Source: Candidatus Vecturithrix granuli | GTDB taxonomy: Bacteria; Moduliflexota; Moduliflexia; Moduliflexales; Moduliflexaceae | Length of the DNA: 54,522 nt | Assembly: GCA_000739535.1 (NCBI GenBank) | Contig: DF820474.1 | Coordinates: 50,444 to 104,965, forward strand | Direction: 5' to 3' | In this document: one piece after another, positions 37,708 to 46,284 of the stretch | How positions within the stretch are numbered: the first letter of the stretch is position 1 | Layout of the letters: each line of letters starts with the position of its first letter | The notes under the pieces: generated by a model | What the model was told of the DNA's origin: nothing | The model's database searches: none | Seen by the model: the letters and a program-made list of their open reading frames with translations, nothing else | Program-made: the position numbers and the translations under genes

Positions 37708-38046
37708 ATGAAAATCATTGACGTCAAAAACACCGGGGAACTCAACAAGATTCATCAGGTCAAAACCGGAGTGCTTTACAATACTGAACACGCGATGGTA
37801 GTGCATATTACGCTGCAAGCCGGTGAAAAACTGAAAACGCATATTACCCCGGTTGATGTGTTTTTCTATGTGCTTGAAGGCATGCCGACGATTGAAATCG
37901 GAGAGGAAAAACAAAGGGTCGCCGCGGATCATCTGGTCGAAAGTCCGGCAAACATCAAGCATTGCATCTCTAATGAGACCGAGCAGGTCGCACGAGTGCT
38001 GGTGGTTAAAACGCCGCGACCGACAACTCAGACAAAAGTGCTGTAA
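37708..38046 (+). CDS. Small cupin-domain protein
   Basis: ATG 37708 with AGGAG upstream gives 112 aa. It is a single cupin barrel: VVHITLQAGEKLKTHITPVDVFFYVLEG is the first motif and PANIKHCISNETEQVARVLVV the second. The metal-ligand set is reduced (His in KTHITP and IKHCI). The function is unknown, but such cupins are often found in Hcp/hemerythrin clusters and may be sensors or small redox-related enzymes. The stop lies inside CTGTAAA...TTTACAG (38041-38059), a small hairpin. Confidence 0.85.
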   Translation: MKIIDVKNTGELNKIHQVKTGVLYNTEHAMVVHITLQAGEKLKTHITPVDVFFYVLEGMPTIEIGEEKQRVAADHLVESPANIKHCISNETEQVARVLVVKTPRPTTQTKVL

Positions 38047-38052
38047 ATTTTT

Positions 38053-38084
38053 TTTACAGTGAAAGTTAGTTAATATTAACTACC
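38053..38084 (+). promoter_or_regulatory. Hemerythrin gene promoter with TetR operator 3
   Basis: TTTACA (38053-38058) is followed by GTTAGTTAATATTAACTACC (38065-38084), a palindrome with one mismatch. Its arrangement relative to the -35 box is almost identical to the ferredoxin promoter at 34842. The -10 lies inside the palindrome, suiting repression by the TetR protein. Confidence 0.7.
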
Positions 38085-38101
38085 ACAAAAAGGTCATACT
38101 T

Positions 38102-38644
38102 ATGAAAACACTTCAAGATTTAGAACATGAACACGAAATTGTGAAACATGCGCTCACGATTTCGGAGAACATCTGTGAACGACTGGAAGGCGGGGAAACG
38201 CTCAATAAAGACGATATGTCCGAGCTCCTCGAATTTTTGACCGTATTTGTTGACCGCTGCCATCACAGCAAGGAAGAAGCGCACCTCTTCCCGGCCATCG
38301 AATCCGAGGCGAAACCGATGATTGCTCAAATGCTGTATGAACATGAAACCGGACGGGAGTTCGTCAGGCAGATCAAACAAGCATTTGAAGCGTATAAGTC
38401 CGGGAGTATGGATGCCCTGCCGACGCTGATTGGCAATTTACGCGGATATATCAAGCTCCTGCGCGAGCATATTGATAAAGAAGATCACGTGTTGTATCGC
38501 GTTGCTGAAAAACTGCTCTCTCAAGAACAGGATGAGCAGATGTTTATCGCTTTTGAGACGATTGAACGTGAACGCATCGGCGCCGGGAAACACGAAGCAT
38601 TCCACCAGATGATTCACCGTCTGGAGGCAGCTTATGTCAGTTAG
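38102..38644 (+). CDS. Hemerythrin-domain protein
   Basis: The protein has 180 aa and a four-helix hemerythrin HHE fold. Ligand candidates are His in LEHEHEIVKH, CHHSKEEAHLFP, YEHETGREF and LLREHIDKEDHVLY, which together give the five-His, two-carboxylate diiron site. Such proteins bind O2 or NO, or repair iron centres. Here it is placed between a cupin and a flavodiiron protein and has its own palindrome-bearing promoter. Confidence 0.93.
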   Translation: MKTLQDLEHEHEIVKHALTISENICERLEGGETLNKDDMSELLEFLTVFVDRCHHSKEEAHLFPAIESEAKPMIAQMLYEHETGREFVRQIKQAFEAYKSGSMDALPTLIGNLRGYIKLLREHIDKEDHVLYRVAEKLLSQEQDEQMFIAFETIERERIGAGKHEAFHQMIHRLEAAYVS

Positions 38645-38685
38645 TCACTGGCAAAAACTACTACTTTGTCAACATTTGAGTGACT

Positions 38686-38740
38686 GGTTCGTAGTAAACG
38701 CTTTAGCGTTTAAACGCCGCTTAAGCGGCTACTACGAACC
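38686..38740. repeat. Nested palindrome upstream of the flavodiiron gene
   Basis: Outer arms GGTTCGTAGTA (38686-38696) and TACTACGAACC (38730-38740) enclose two hairpins: AAACGCTTTAGCGTTT (38696-38711) and GCCGCTTAAGCGGC (38716-38729). The two-hairpins-in-an-outer-stem design matches other repeats in the window although the sequence is unrelated. It separates the hemerythrin and flavodiiron genes. Confidence 0.85.
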
Positions 38741-38842
38741 CGTCGGTCAAACCTTGACAAAACACTACCTATTTTTCGTAAACATGCTTATTATCACGGA
38801 CGCTTCAAAAACGTCCTGCAACAGAACGAAGGAGGACATATT

Positions 38843-40033
38843 ATGAGTACAGTCAGAAAAATACAATCAGGATATTATGCTGTTGGGGCGATTGATTGGG
38901 ATCGCCGTTTATTTGATGAACTGATCCCGCTGCCTGACGGCACCAGCTATAATGCGTATCTTGTGCAAGGTTCAGAGAAGACTGCGTTAATGGATACGGT
39001 CGATCCAGCGATGACGCACGTCTTGCTGCAAAATCTGGAACAGTTGCAGGTTAAAAAGATTGACTATGTGGTCACTCATCATGCCGAGCAGGATCACTCC
39101 GGGGCCTTGCCGCGTATATTGGAAGAGTATCCTGAAGCAATTGTCGTGTGTACGTCCAAATGCCGCGATATGATCATCGATTTGTTAGCGATTCCTGAAG
39201 ATCGTATCCGGACAGTTGACGACGGCGAGACGCTTTCGCTGGGGGATAAAACCATGCAGTTCATTCACACCCCCTGGGTTCACTGGCCCGAAACCATGGT
39301 GACCTATATTCCCGAAGACCGGATGCTCTTCACCTGTGACTTTTTCGGCTCACATCTGGCAACCAGCGATCTGTATGTCACCGACGAAGGGATCGTGTAT
39401 GAGGCCGCGAAACGCTACTATGCCGAGATTATGATGCCTTTCCGCAAAATTATCCAAAAGAACCTGGCGAAACTGCAACCACTTGACATCCGGCTCATTG
39501 CCCCCAGTCACGGTCCTATGTACGATAAGCCGGAATTCATCGTAAACGCCTATAAAGATTGGGTGTCCGATGCAGTGAAAAACGAAGTCGTGTTGCCGTA
39601 TGTCTCCATGCACGAGAGTACGCGCAAGATGGTCGAACATTTTGTCGGAGCCTTGATCACACGCGGCATTGGCGTCAAGCAATTTAATCTGGCAGATGCA
39701 GATATTGGCAAACTCGCGATTGCTCTGGTAGATACAGCGACTATCGTACTTGGTACGCCGACAGTGCAGGTCGGGCCGCATCCCAAAGCCGTCTATGCCG
39801 CGTATCTGGCCAATGCCTTGCGTCCGAAAGTCAGATTTGCCTCCGTGATCGGTTCGTACGGCTGGAGTACCAAAATGGTTGAACAAATCGCCGGGATGCT
39901 CTCAAATTTACAGATTCAAGTCCTGGAGCCTGTTGTCGCCAAAGGCTTGCCTAAAAGCGAAGATTTTCAGGCACTTGACCGGTTAGCGGACCAGATTGCT
40001 GCAAAACACCGCGAGATAGGGTTATTCATGTAA
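38843..40033 (+). CDS. Flavodiiron protein (A-type; NO/O2 reductase)
   Basis: The protein has 396 aa and a good ribosome binding site (GAAGGAGG). The N-terminal beta-lactamase-like domain holds the diiron site (HHAEQDHSG, WVHWPETM, CDFFGSH, SHGPMY). The C-terminal flavodoxin domain (from about residue 252) binds FMN (GTPTVQVGPHP, GSYGWSTK). There is no C-terminal rubredoxin or reductase fusion, so an external donor is needed, possibly the ferredoxin at 34937. It reduces NO to N2O and/or O2 to water in the cytoplasm of anaerobes. Confidence 0.96.
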   Translation: MSTVRKIQSGYYAVGAIDWDRRLFDELIPLPDGTSYNAYLVQGSEKTALMDTVDPAMTHVLLQNLEQLQVKKIDYVVTHHAEQDHSGALPRILEEYPEAIVVCTSKCRDMIIDLLAIPEDRIRTVDDGETLSLGDKTMQFIHTPWVHWPETMVTYIPEDRMLFTCDFFGSHLATSDLYVTDEGIVYEAAKRYYAEIMMPFRKIIQKNLAKLQPLDIRLIAPSHGPMYDKPEFIVNAYKDWVSDAVKNEVVLPYVSMHESTRKMVEHFVGALITRGIGVKQFNLADADIGKLAIALVDTATIVLGTPTVQVGPHPKAVYAAYLANALRPKVRFASVIGSYGWSTKMVEQIAGMLSNLQIQVLEPVVAKGLPKSEDFQALDRLADQIAAKHREIGLFM

Positions 40034-40359
40034 AAAGATGATGTGTCCGGCGCTGTTGAAGCGCCGGACACTAAAGAGCGTCAAAGCGTGGTCTTGACTT
40101 ACACTGCGACGCAGCGTGAACCGGAACTACTTGGTGTTTCTGTGAGTATGGCGTGTTTTGCGGACTAAGGGATCAATCGAACGAAAAATCGCTTGACAAA
40201 ACGATGGAGGCAGCCGATATTGAAAAACGTAATTATCCTATGACGCACACCGGATTAAACATCACAGATGCCTGGAATGTCAATTTTATTTTGTGAAATG
40301 CCGATTATTCAGGCAAATCCAGGTTTTTCCTCCATGCTGCATAAGAGAAGGTGATGGTT
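40034..40359. terminator. Terminator hairpin and otherwise empty intergenic gap
   Basis: GTGTCCGGCGCT-GTTGA-AGCGCCGGACAC (40043-40071) is a perfect 12-bp stem ten bases after the flavodiiron stop. It ends the defence cluster. I see no gene in the remaining stretch. TTGACA at 40193-40198 may belong to a weak promoter for the following Uma2 gene. Confidence 0.7.
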
Positions 40360-41118
40360 ATGATACAAACTCCTGTCAAAGAAAAACCCCGGGCCACACA
40401 GCGGCTATTGGTGTGTGAATTCCTCCATGAACTTGAGCAGATCCCTGATTACAGACGCCGCTTGGCGGCAGTCTTAGCGCAAGAGCATCCCCAACCGCAG
40501 CATGAACGCCTGTCGTATCAGGAGTTTTTGGAATGGGCTGACGAAGATACCCTGGCCGAATGGGTGAATGGAGAGGTGATTATGAGTAGTCCGGCGTCAT
40601 TACTGCATCAAGATATTGTTGATTTTTTGGCAAGTGTTATGAGAATGTTCGTGGCGTCAAGAGACCTTGGAATTGTCATAAGCGCTCCGTTTCAGATGAA
40701 AATGGAACAGGGCAGAGAACCTGATGTGCTCTTTATCGCCCGTGAACATCAAGACAGATTGAAACCCACATACCTGGACGGCCCGGCCGATCTGGTCATC
40801 GAGGTCATCTCCCCGGAAAGTGCGGGACGCGACCGCGGGGAGAAATTTTACGAGTATGAACGCGGCGGCGTGCCGGAATATTGGCTGATTGATCCGTTAG
40901 CGCAGCGCGTTGAATGGTATCAGGCCGAGGGCGGGCAGTATCATGGCATTCCGGTTGATGCGGAGCATCGTTATCATTCCCGGGTATTGCCCGGTTTCTG
41001 GCTGAACATTGACTGGCTATGGCAAATGCCCCTGCCTCATCCGGTAGAAGTTCTGGGAGAAATTGCCGGCATCCCGCCCCAGGAAATCGCACATTTTCTG
41101 GGGCGGTTGAAGGGATAG
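40360..41118 (+). CDS. Uma2-family (DUF820) putative nuclease-fold protein
   Basis: The frame opens at GTG 40351, but ATG 40360 has the better-placed GAGAAGG site. It has about 252 aa. The restriction-endonuclease-like core shows EWVNGEVIMSSPAS, EPDVLFI and ADLVIEVISPESAGRDRGEKFYEYERGGVPEYWLIDP, the PD-(D/E)xK pattern of Uma2 proteins. The N-terminal 60 residues are an extra helical region. Uma2 genes are numerous in cyanobacteria, Chloroflexi and similar genomes and their cellular role is unknown. No partner gene is seen here. Confidence 0.9.
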   Translation: MIQTPVKEKPRATQRLLVCEFLHELEQIPDYRRRLAAVLAQEHPQPQHERLSYQEFLEWADEDTLAEWVNGEVIMSSPASLLHQDIVDFLASVMRMFVASRDLGIVISAPFQMKMEQGREPDVLFIAREHQDRLKPTYLDGPADLVIEVISPESAGRDRGEKFYEYERGGVPEYWLIDPLAQRVEWYQAEGGQYHGIPVDAEHRYHSRVLPGFWLNIDWLWQMPLPHPVEVLGEIAGIPPQEIAHFLGRLKG

Positions 41119-41282
41119 GTAAAAAGAACAACTCAAAAATCTCAATCTCTCTGTAAATTTTTAGGACGTTCATTATGTCTACCGAAGAAATCATCTATGA
41201 ACGCTAAATATAACATGCTCATTTTGCTCCTTTTTGGCAAACGCGAATTTGCGATCCTAACTTACATTGGAGACAGGTAAAA

Positions 41283-42272
41283 ATGGATATTCAAGGAAAA
41301 AGAATTCTGGTGATCGGCGGAGCCGGACTAATCGGCTCTCATGTGGTAGAAGCCTTGCTGCAAGAGGATGTAAAACAGGTGTGCGTGTATGATAATTTTT
41401 GCCGCGGCACATACGAAAATTTAGCAGAGGCCCTGAAAGATGCGCGTTGTCGTATTTTTGAGATCGGCGGCGACATTCTCCAGACAGATATTTTAGAGGC
41501 GGCCATGAAAGAGGCGGATGCTGTCATCCATCTGGCTGCATTGTGGCTGCTCCAATGTCATGAGTTTCCTCGTGCGGCCTTTGATGTGAATATTCGCGGC
41601 ATGTTCAATGTGCTTGAAGCTTGCGTGGCCAATAAGATTGAACGCCTGATCTACTCTTCCTCAGCGTCAGTGTATGGCGATGCGGTCGAAGAACCGATGA
41701 CTGAGAACCATCCCTATAATAATTGGACTTTTTACGGCGCAACCAAGATTGCAGGTGAACATCTCTTCAAAGCCTATCATAAACGTTATGGACTTGAGGG
41801 GGTTGGATTACGCTATATGAACGTGTATGGCCCGCGTCAGGATTATAAAGGGGCATACATCGCAGTGATGATGAAAATTCTGGACAGACTTGATCAGAGG
41901 CTTCCACCAATCGTTTATGGCGATGGCAGCCAGGCGTATGATTTTATTTATGTTGGTGATACGGCGCGCGCTAATGTCTGCGCCTTGAAAAGCGATGTGC
42001 CATTTGGATTCTATAATGTCGGTCGCGGTGTTAAAACATCGATCAAAGAGCTTGCAGAAATCATGTTGAAACTGACTGGCTCAAACCTTAGTATTCATTA
42101 TGAGCCTACTGGCCAGACCTTTGTAACCAATCGCGTCGGCGATCCGTCCGCGGCCGCTCGTGACCTGGGATTCACCTGGTCAGTCGATCTTGCAGAGGGC
42201 CTACGACGCTTGATTACGTGGCGCACAGCCCACATCGAACAGGTGGAACAACGCAGGAAACGTGCATCATGA
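41283..42272 (+). CDS. NAD-dependent sugar epimerase/dehydratase
   Basis: This is a 329-aa extended short-chain dehydrogenase. The nucleotide motif is GGAGLIGSH, the catalytic residues are SSSASVYG and YGATKIAGEH, and the substrate-binding region shows YMNVYGPRQ. It probably acts on a nucleotide-activated sugar (UDP- or GDP-linked) and opens the surface polysaccharide cluster. Its stop overlaps the start of the aminotransferase (ATGA), which supports sequential steps in making an amino sugar. Confidence 0.92.
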   Translation: MDIQGKRILVIGGAGLIGSHVVEALLQEDVKQVCVYDNFCRGTYENLAEALKDARCRIFEIGGDILQTDILEAAMKEADAVIHLAALWLLQCHEFPRAAFDVNIRGMFNVLEACVANKIERLIYSSSASVYGDAVEEPMTENHPYNNWTFYGATKIAGEHLFKAYHKRYGLEGVGLRYMNVYGPRQDYKGAYIAVMMKILDRLDQRLPPIVYGDGSQAYDFIYVGDTARANVCALKSDVPFGFYNVGRGVKTSIKELAEIMLKLTGSNLSIHYEPTGQTFVTNRVGDPSAAARDLGFTWSVDLAEGLRRLITWRTAHIEQVEQRRKRAS

Positions 42273-43384
42273 GACCCATTCCCTTAATTCGTCCCTATAT
42301 CACTGAAGAGGTCAAAACAAAAGTCTGTGAGGTGCTGGATAGCGGGTATTTGACCGAAGGCCCTGTCGCCAAAGAGTTAGAAGAGGCATTTACAAGCTAT
42401 GTTGGCTGCAAACACTCAATTGCTGTCACTTCTTGCACGACCGGCCTTGAGATAGCACTGAGAGCCTTGCAGATCGGTTCTGGCGACGAAGTTATCGTGC
42501 CGGATTATACTTATCCGGCGACCGCCGATGTTGTCGCCATTGTCGGCGCGACTATCGTACTTGTTGACGTAAGTCCCGCAACGATGCTGATTGATTATGA
42601 CAGGCTTGAAGAGGCCATCACAGACCGGACAAAAGCGATCATCCCGGTGTCGCTGTTTGGCAACCCGCTCGATTACGACCGCCTCACGGCGTTACAACAC
42701 AAGTATGGGGTTGCTATCATCGAAGACGCGGCCTGCGCTATCGGGGCTGAATACAAAGGCGTCAAGGTGGGGAATCAGGCCGATATTGCCGTGTTCAGCC
42801 TGCATCCGCGCAAGTTTATTACCACGGGCGAAGGCGGGATGATCGTCACGAATCATTTTCAATCTGCCGAATGGATGCGTTCATATAAGCATTTTGGCAT
42901 GGGTGTGCAGGACTCACGTTTAACGACCTCCTTTGATCGCATTGGGACAAATTACAAGTTAAGCGACCTGCTTGCGGCGGTCGGCGTCGTGCAAATGCGG
43001 CATATTCATGAGCTCCTGCAACGTCGCCTGGAACTGGCGCACAATTATCGCAATCTGCTCCAGGGACGCTCTACGATTACGATTCCTGAAACGACCAGCA
43101 GCGGGGCACATTCGTATCAATCCTTCTGCATCCTGATCGAAGAGCGCAACCGCATCATGCAGCAGTTGCGAGCCGAAGGCATTGAAGTCCAGATCGGTAC
43201 ATACGCCCTGCACCAGCATCCGGCCTTTATTTCTGGGAATGCATGTCGAATTCATGGAAAACTGACTGGCAGTCAGTATGCCTTTGAACACTGTCTGACT
43301 TTGCCGTTGTTTCATGAACTGACCTACGAAGATCAACAAAGAATTGTTGACACATTATGCAATGCTCTGCAAGGACGTCTATGA
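42269..43384 (+). CDS. DegT/DnrJ/EryC1-family sugar aminotransferase
   Basis: ATG 42269 gives 371 aa. PLP-enzyme features are TSCTTGLEIALRAL near the N-terminus, VIIEDAACAIGAEYKG and the Schiff-base lysine in SLHPRKFITTGEGGMIVT. It transfers an amino group to a keto-sugar nucleotide. Coupling with the upstream epimerase suggests a shared substrate. The stop overlaps another ATG (43381) that begins a short frame of doubtful meaning. Confidence 0.94.
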   Translation: MRPIPLIRPYITEEVKTKVCEVLDSGYLTEGPVAKELEEAFTSYVGCKHSIAVTSCTTGLEIALRALQIGSGDEVIVPDYTYPATADVVAIVGATIVLVDVSPATMLIDYDRLEEAITDRTKAIIPVSLFGNPLDYDRLTALQHKYGVAIIEDAACAIGAEYKGVKVGNQADIAVFSLHPRKFITTGEGGMIVTNHFQSAEWMRSYKHFGMGVQDSRLTTSFDRIGTNYKLSDLLAAVGVVQMRHIHELLQRRLELAHNYRNLLQGRSTITIPETTSSGAHSYQSFCILIEERNRIMQQLRAEGIEVQIGTYALHQHPAFISGNACRIHGKLTGSQYAFEHCLTLPLFHELTYEDQQRIVDTLCNALQGRL

Positions 43385-43557
43385 GGTATGAAGACGTCTG
43401 GCGCGCCTATCGAGAGCGTTTGAATACTGTGTTGAAACAGATTGTGAGACTGAATGATGTTAACAGATCAGAAGATTTTTATTACCGGCGGCGCAGGATT
43501 TATCGCCAATACACTTATACGATACTATATCGAAAAGAACAGCATTTGCGTGTATGA
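43381..43557 (+). CDS. Doubtful short frame overlapping the aminotransferase stop
   Basis: ATG 43381 overlaps the aminotransferase stop and could encode 58 residues ([18 protein letters not shown]...), running over the start of the next epimerase. The first 30 residues look helical and protein-like, while the remainder is out of frame with the epimerase gene. It may be a remnant or a coupling leader. The epimerase is the real gene here. Confidence 0.2.
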   Translation: MRYEDVWRAYRERLNTVLKQIVRLNDVNRSEDFYYRRRRIYRQYTYTILYRKEQHLRV

Positions 43558-44410
43558 CAATTTCCATCGCGATGCCCTCACCACAAGTGGTTTGCTGGAA
43601 CACCCCAATTTACAGGTGATTACAGGTGACGTTCTTGACGAGGCGTACTTGACCGATTCTATGCAGAATAGCGATATTGTAATCCATGCAGCGGCGATTG
43701 CTGGAATCGACACGGTCGTGCAGAACCCAGTGCATACGATGCGAGTCAATATACTGGGCACGGCTTACGCCCTTGAAGCTGCTCGCAAGCATAGAGTGAA
43801 AAAATTTCTTGATTTTTCGACGTCCGAAGTGTTCGGTTCGATGGCGTTTAGAAGTGCTGAATCTGACCAGACTGTCGCTGGATCTGCCGGTGAAGCGCGT
43901 TGGACCTATGCGGTCAGCAAGTTGGCTGGAGAACATTTGGCTTATGCGTATTACTGGCAGTATGGTTTGCCGACAGTCACGATCAGGCCCTTCAATGTTT
44001 ACGGCCCGGGACAAATAGGCGAGGGGGCCATGCAGATATTTATCAAGAAAGCCCTGAAAAATGAGACTATTCACATCTATGGCGACGGCAACCAGATTAG
44101 AGCGTGGTGCTATGTTGATGACTTTGTAGATGGTATCGTGCGATGTATTGAAAACCCTCAAGCTATCGGGGAGAGCTTCAATATCGGCAATACACGAGCA
44201 GTCATTACCATTTTAGGATTGGCGGAGTCTATACTTAGAGTGCTCAAATCAGATAGCCGCATTGTTTTTGAACCCCCACTATCCGCCGATATAGCTATTC
44301 GAATTCCCAGTGTGGATAAAGCACATAGCATTCTTGGGTTCAAGGCAAAAGTGGATTTAGAAGAGGGGATCAGAAGAACTGCCGAGTGGATGCAAGATCA
44401 CGTTCTCTGA
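43454..44410 (+). CDS. NAD-dependent sugar epimerase/dehydratase
   Basis: The protein has 318 aa. Motifs are [28 protein letters not shown] and [15 protein letters not shown]. The serine of the usual SS.SVYG is read as STSEVFG, as in dehydratase-like members (the GDP-mannose/dTDP-glucose 4,6-dehydratase group). It probably makes or reshapes a nucleotide-sugar intermediate for the cluster. ATG 43454 and 43457 are both possible starts. Confidence 0.92.
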   Translation: MMLTDQKIFITGGAGFIANTLIRYYIEKNSICVYDNFHRDALTTSGLLEHPNLQVITGDVLDEAYLTDSMQNSDIVIHAAAIAGIDTVVQNPVHTMRVNILGTAYALEAARKHRVKKFLDFSTSEVFGSMAFRSAESDQTVAGSAGEARWTYAVSKLAGEHLAYAYYWQYGLPTVTIRPFNVYGPGQIGEGAMQIFIKKALKNETIHIYGDGNQIRAWCYVDDFVDGIVRCIENPQAIGESFNIGNTRAVITILGLAESILRVLKSDSRIVFEPPLSADIAIRIPSVDKAHSILGFKAKVDLEEGIRRTAEWMQDHVL

Positions 44411-44494
44411 TTGACATTGTAGGTAACTCTATCTTCTGTAAGTACGCGCTTACGCCTTGATGACACTTATATATACATAGGAAATGTCAATGCC

Positions 44495-45190
44495 ATGATA
44501 GGAATACTTTCAGACGCGCACGGCAATGCCCCTGCATTCGATCAGGCTGTCAGATTGCTCAAGAAAATTGGCGTCGAGCGTTTTGTTTTTCTTGGCGATG
44601 CCGTCGGCTACATACCGTTGAGGGATGTTATCAAGTCACTCCAGAAACTTGATTTGAAAATTCAATGTGTGCGTGGGAACCATGAAAACATGCTCCTACA
44701 AGGCATTTGTGATGCGGAGCGCGAGGACGTATATAAGCTTTCGGTCGTCAGATCAACTCTTGAACGCGAAGAATTGGATTTTCTACAGAAATGGCCAACT
44801 CACCATGTAGAGACCGTAGTGGGTAAGCGGTTGTTATTTGTGCATGGGAGCCCGTCCGATTACATCAACGGTTACATGTATATAGACACAGATCTTTCGA
44901 TGTTCGATGAAAGCTCAGATTTCGTTTTTATAGGACACAGTCATCATCCTTTCGTTCGACATCATGGAAGAGTGTGCTATGTCAACGTCGGCAGCTGTGG
45001 GATGCCTCGCGATGATGGCCGATTTGGCGCTGCTGCAACGTTTGATCCTGAATCAGGTTTAGTGCGTATCGTGAGGTTTGACATCACCGAAGCCACGCGC
45101 AAAGCTCTTTGGAATGCGTCTGGAGTACATGCGTCAGTTAAAGCGATTTTCGCACGTCGCAAAACATCAGTTTATGGAGATTTTTTATGA
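44495..45190 (+). CDS. Metallophosphoesterase (YfcE/ApaH-like)
   Basis: The protein has 231 aa. The calcineurin-like metal motifs are in order: SDAHGN, GDAVGY, GNHENM, VHGSP and GHSHHP. It hydrolyses a phosphate ester or nucleotide, with unknown substrate. Its stop overlaps the next start (ATGA), joining it to the ATP-grasp, methyltransferase and epimerase genes in one tightly packed unit. That context suggests removal of a phosphate in a biosynthetic route rather than housekeeping. Confidence 0.92.
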   Translation: MIGILSDAHGNAPAFDQAVRLLKKIGVERFVFLGDAVGYIPLRDVIKSLQKLDLKIQCVRGNHENMLLQGICDAEREDVYKLSVVRSTLEREELDFLQKWPTHHVETVVGKRLLFVHGSPSDYINGYMYIDTDLSMFDESSDFVFIGHSHHPFVRHHGRVCYVNVGSCGMPRDDGRFGAAATFDPESGLVRIVRFDITEATRKALWNASGVHASVKAIFARRKTSVYGDFL

Positions 45191-46284
45191 AAGATGAAAA
45201 AATCCCTGTTTTGGTGACTGCTATTGGAGGGGGTAGCTATGGTGGGCAGATCCTCAAGGCTATTCGCCTTGCTAAAGGGGAAAGGTACTACATTGTTGGG
45301 GCAGATACGAATCCGAACTGTCCTCAATTTGATTTGGTTGACAAGCGTGTTTTACTGCCTTTTGCAAGCGATCCTTCCTATTTGGACAAGCTCTTAGCAG
45401 TCTGTACGCAACATCACATCAGAGCGATTTTTCATGGTTGTGATCCGGAACTTAAGCTTTTTGCGCTCAAAAGAGAGGCGATTGAACATCAAAGCATTTT
45501 TTTACCTGTGAATCCCTGGTCAGTCATCCAGACCTGCATGAATAAGGAAGAAACCAGCCGCCGACTCAGGGAACTTGGCTTTGATCCGCCCCGGTTCATT
45601 CGCGTGACTTCAAAGGAGGAACTCAAAAAAATTGATTGGTTTCCTGTTGTTGTGAAGCCTTCGATTGGCAGCGGCGGCTCCGCCAATGCGTTCATTGCTC
45701 AAAATACGAGAGAACTCCTTGGCTTAGCTGACTATCTCGGAATAGAGACCGTCGCAGAACACTTTCTTGTGCAAGAATATGTTGGCGTCCCGGATGACGA
45801 ATATACTGTAGGAGTTCTCCATGATATGGATGGAAATTACGTGAACGCGATTGCCGTCAAACGATTGCTCTCAGGTCAATTAAATATTCGCATGACAGTT
45901 CCCAATCGAACGGAGCGCCATGACCTTGGCCCCAAATTGGTCATCAGTTCAGGCATAAGTCATGGATATGTCGGCCGTTTCCCTGAGGTCACAACGCCAT
46001 GCAAGGCAATTGCGAAAGCCCTTGGCGTGAAGGGGCCTGTCAATATCCAATGTCGCCTTATCGCCGGGAAGGTGAAAGTGTTTGAGATTAATCCACGATT
46101 TTCAGGTACGACCTCCATCCGGGCCATGGTTGGTTATAACGAACCAGATATCCTGCTAAGACGCCATGTGCTTCATGATCGTTCGATTCAGCCCGATTTC
46201 GAATATAATGAAGCCTTAATTTTACGTAATTTGATTGAGATTCCAGTCAAGAAAGATGAACAATACACAATGTCCGATTTGTAA
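45187..46284 (+). CDS. ATP-grasp ligase (CarB/PylC-like)
   Basis: The protein has 365 aa. A pre-ATP-grasp Rossmann region (VTAIGGGSYGGQILKAIR, GADTNPNCPQ) is followed by the ATP-grasp core (VVKPSIGSGGSANAF, VQEYVGVPDDEYTVG, FEINPRFSGTTSIR). Such enzymes form acyl-phosphate intermediates to join a carboxylate and an amine or thiol. In polysaccharide clusters they can attach an amino acid to a sugar. The substrate here is unknown. It overlaps the next gene by 29 bases. Confidence 0.92.
   Translation: MKDEKIPVLVTAIGGGSYGGQILKAIRLAKGERYYIVGADTNPNCPQFDLVDKRVLLPFASDPSYLDKLLAVCTQHHIRAIFHGCDPELKLFALKREAIEHQSIFLPVNPWSVIQTCMNKEETSRRLRELGFDPPRFIRVTSKEELKKIDWFPVVVKPSIGSGGSANAFIAQNTRELLGLADYLGIETVAEHFLVQEYVGVPDDEYTVGVLHDMDGNYVNAIAVKRLLSGQLNIRMTVPNRTERHDLGPKLVISSGISHGYVGRFPEVTTPCKAIAKALGVKGPVNIQCRLIAGKVKVFEINPRFSGTTSIRAMVGYNEPDILLRRHVLHDRSIQPDFEYNEALILRNLIEIPVKKDEQYTMSDL

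Noticed and set aside
38634-38846. Small protein between hemerythrin and flavodiiron genes
   Set aside because: Most of the frame is the nested palindrome and there is no ribosome binding site.
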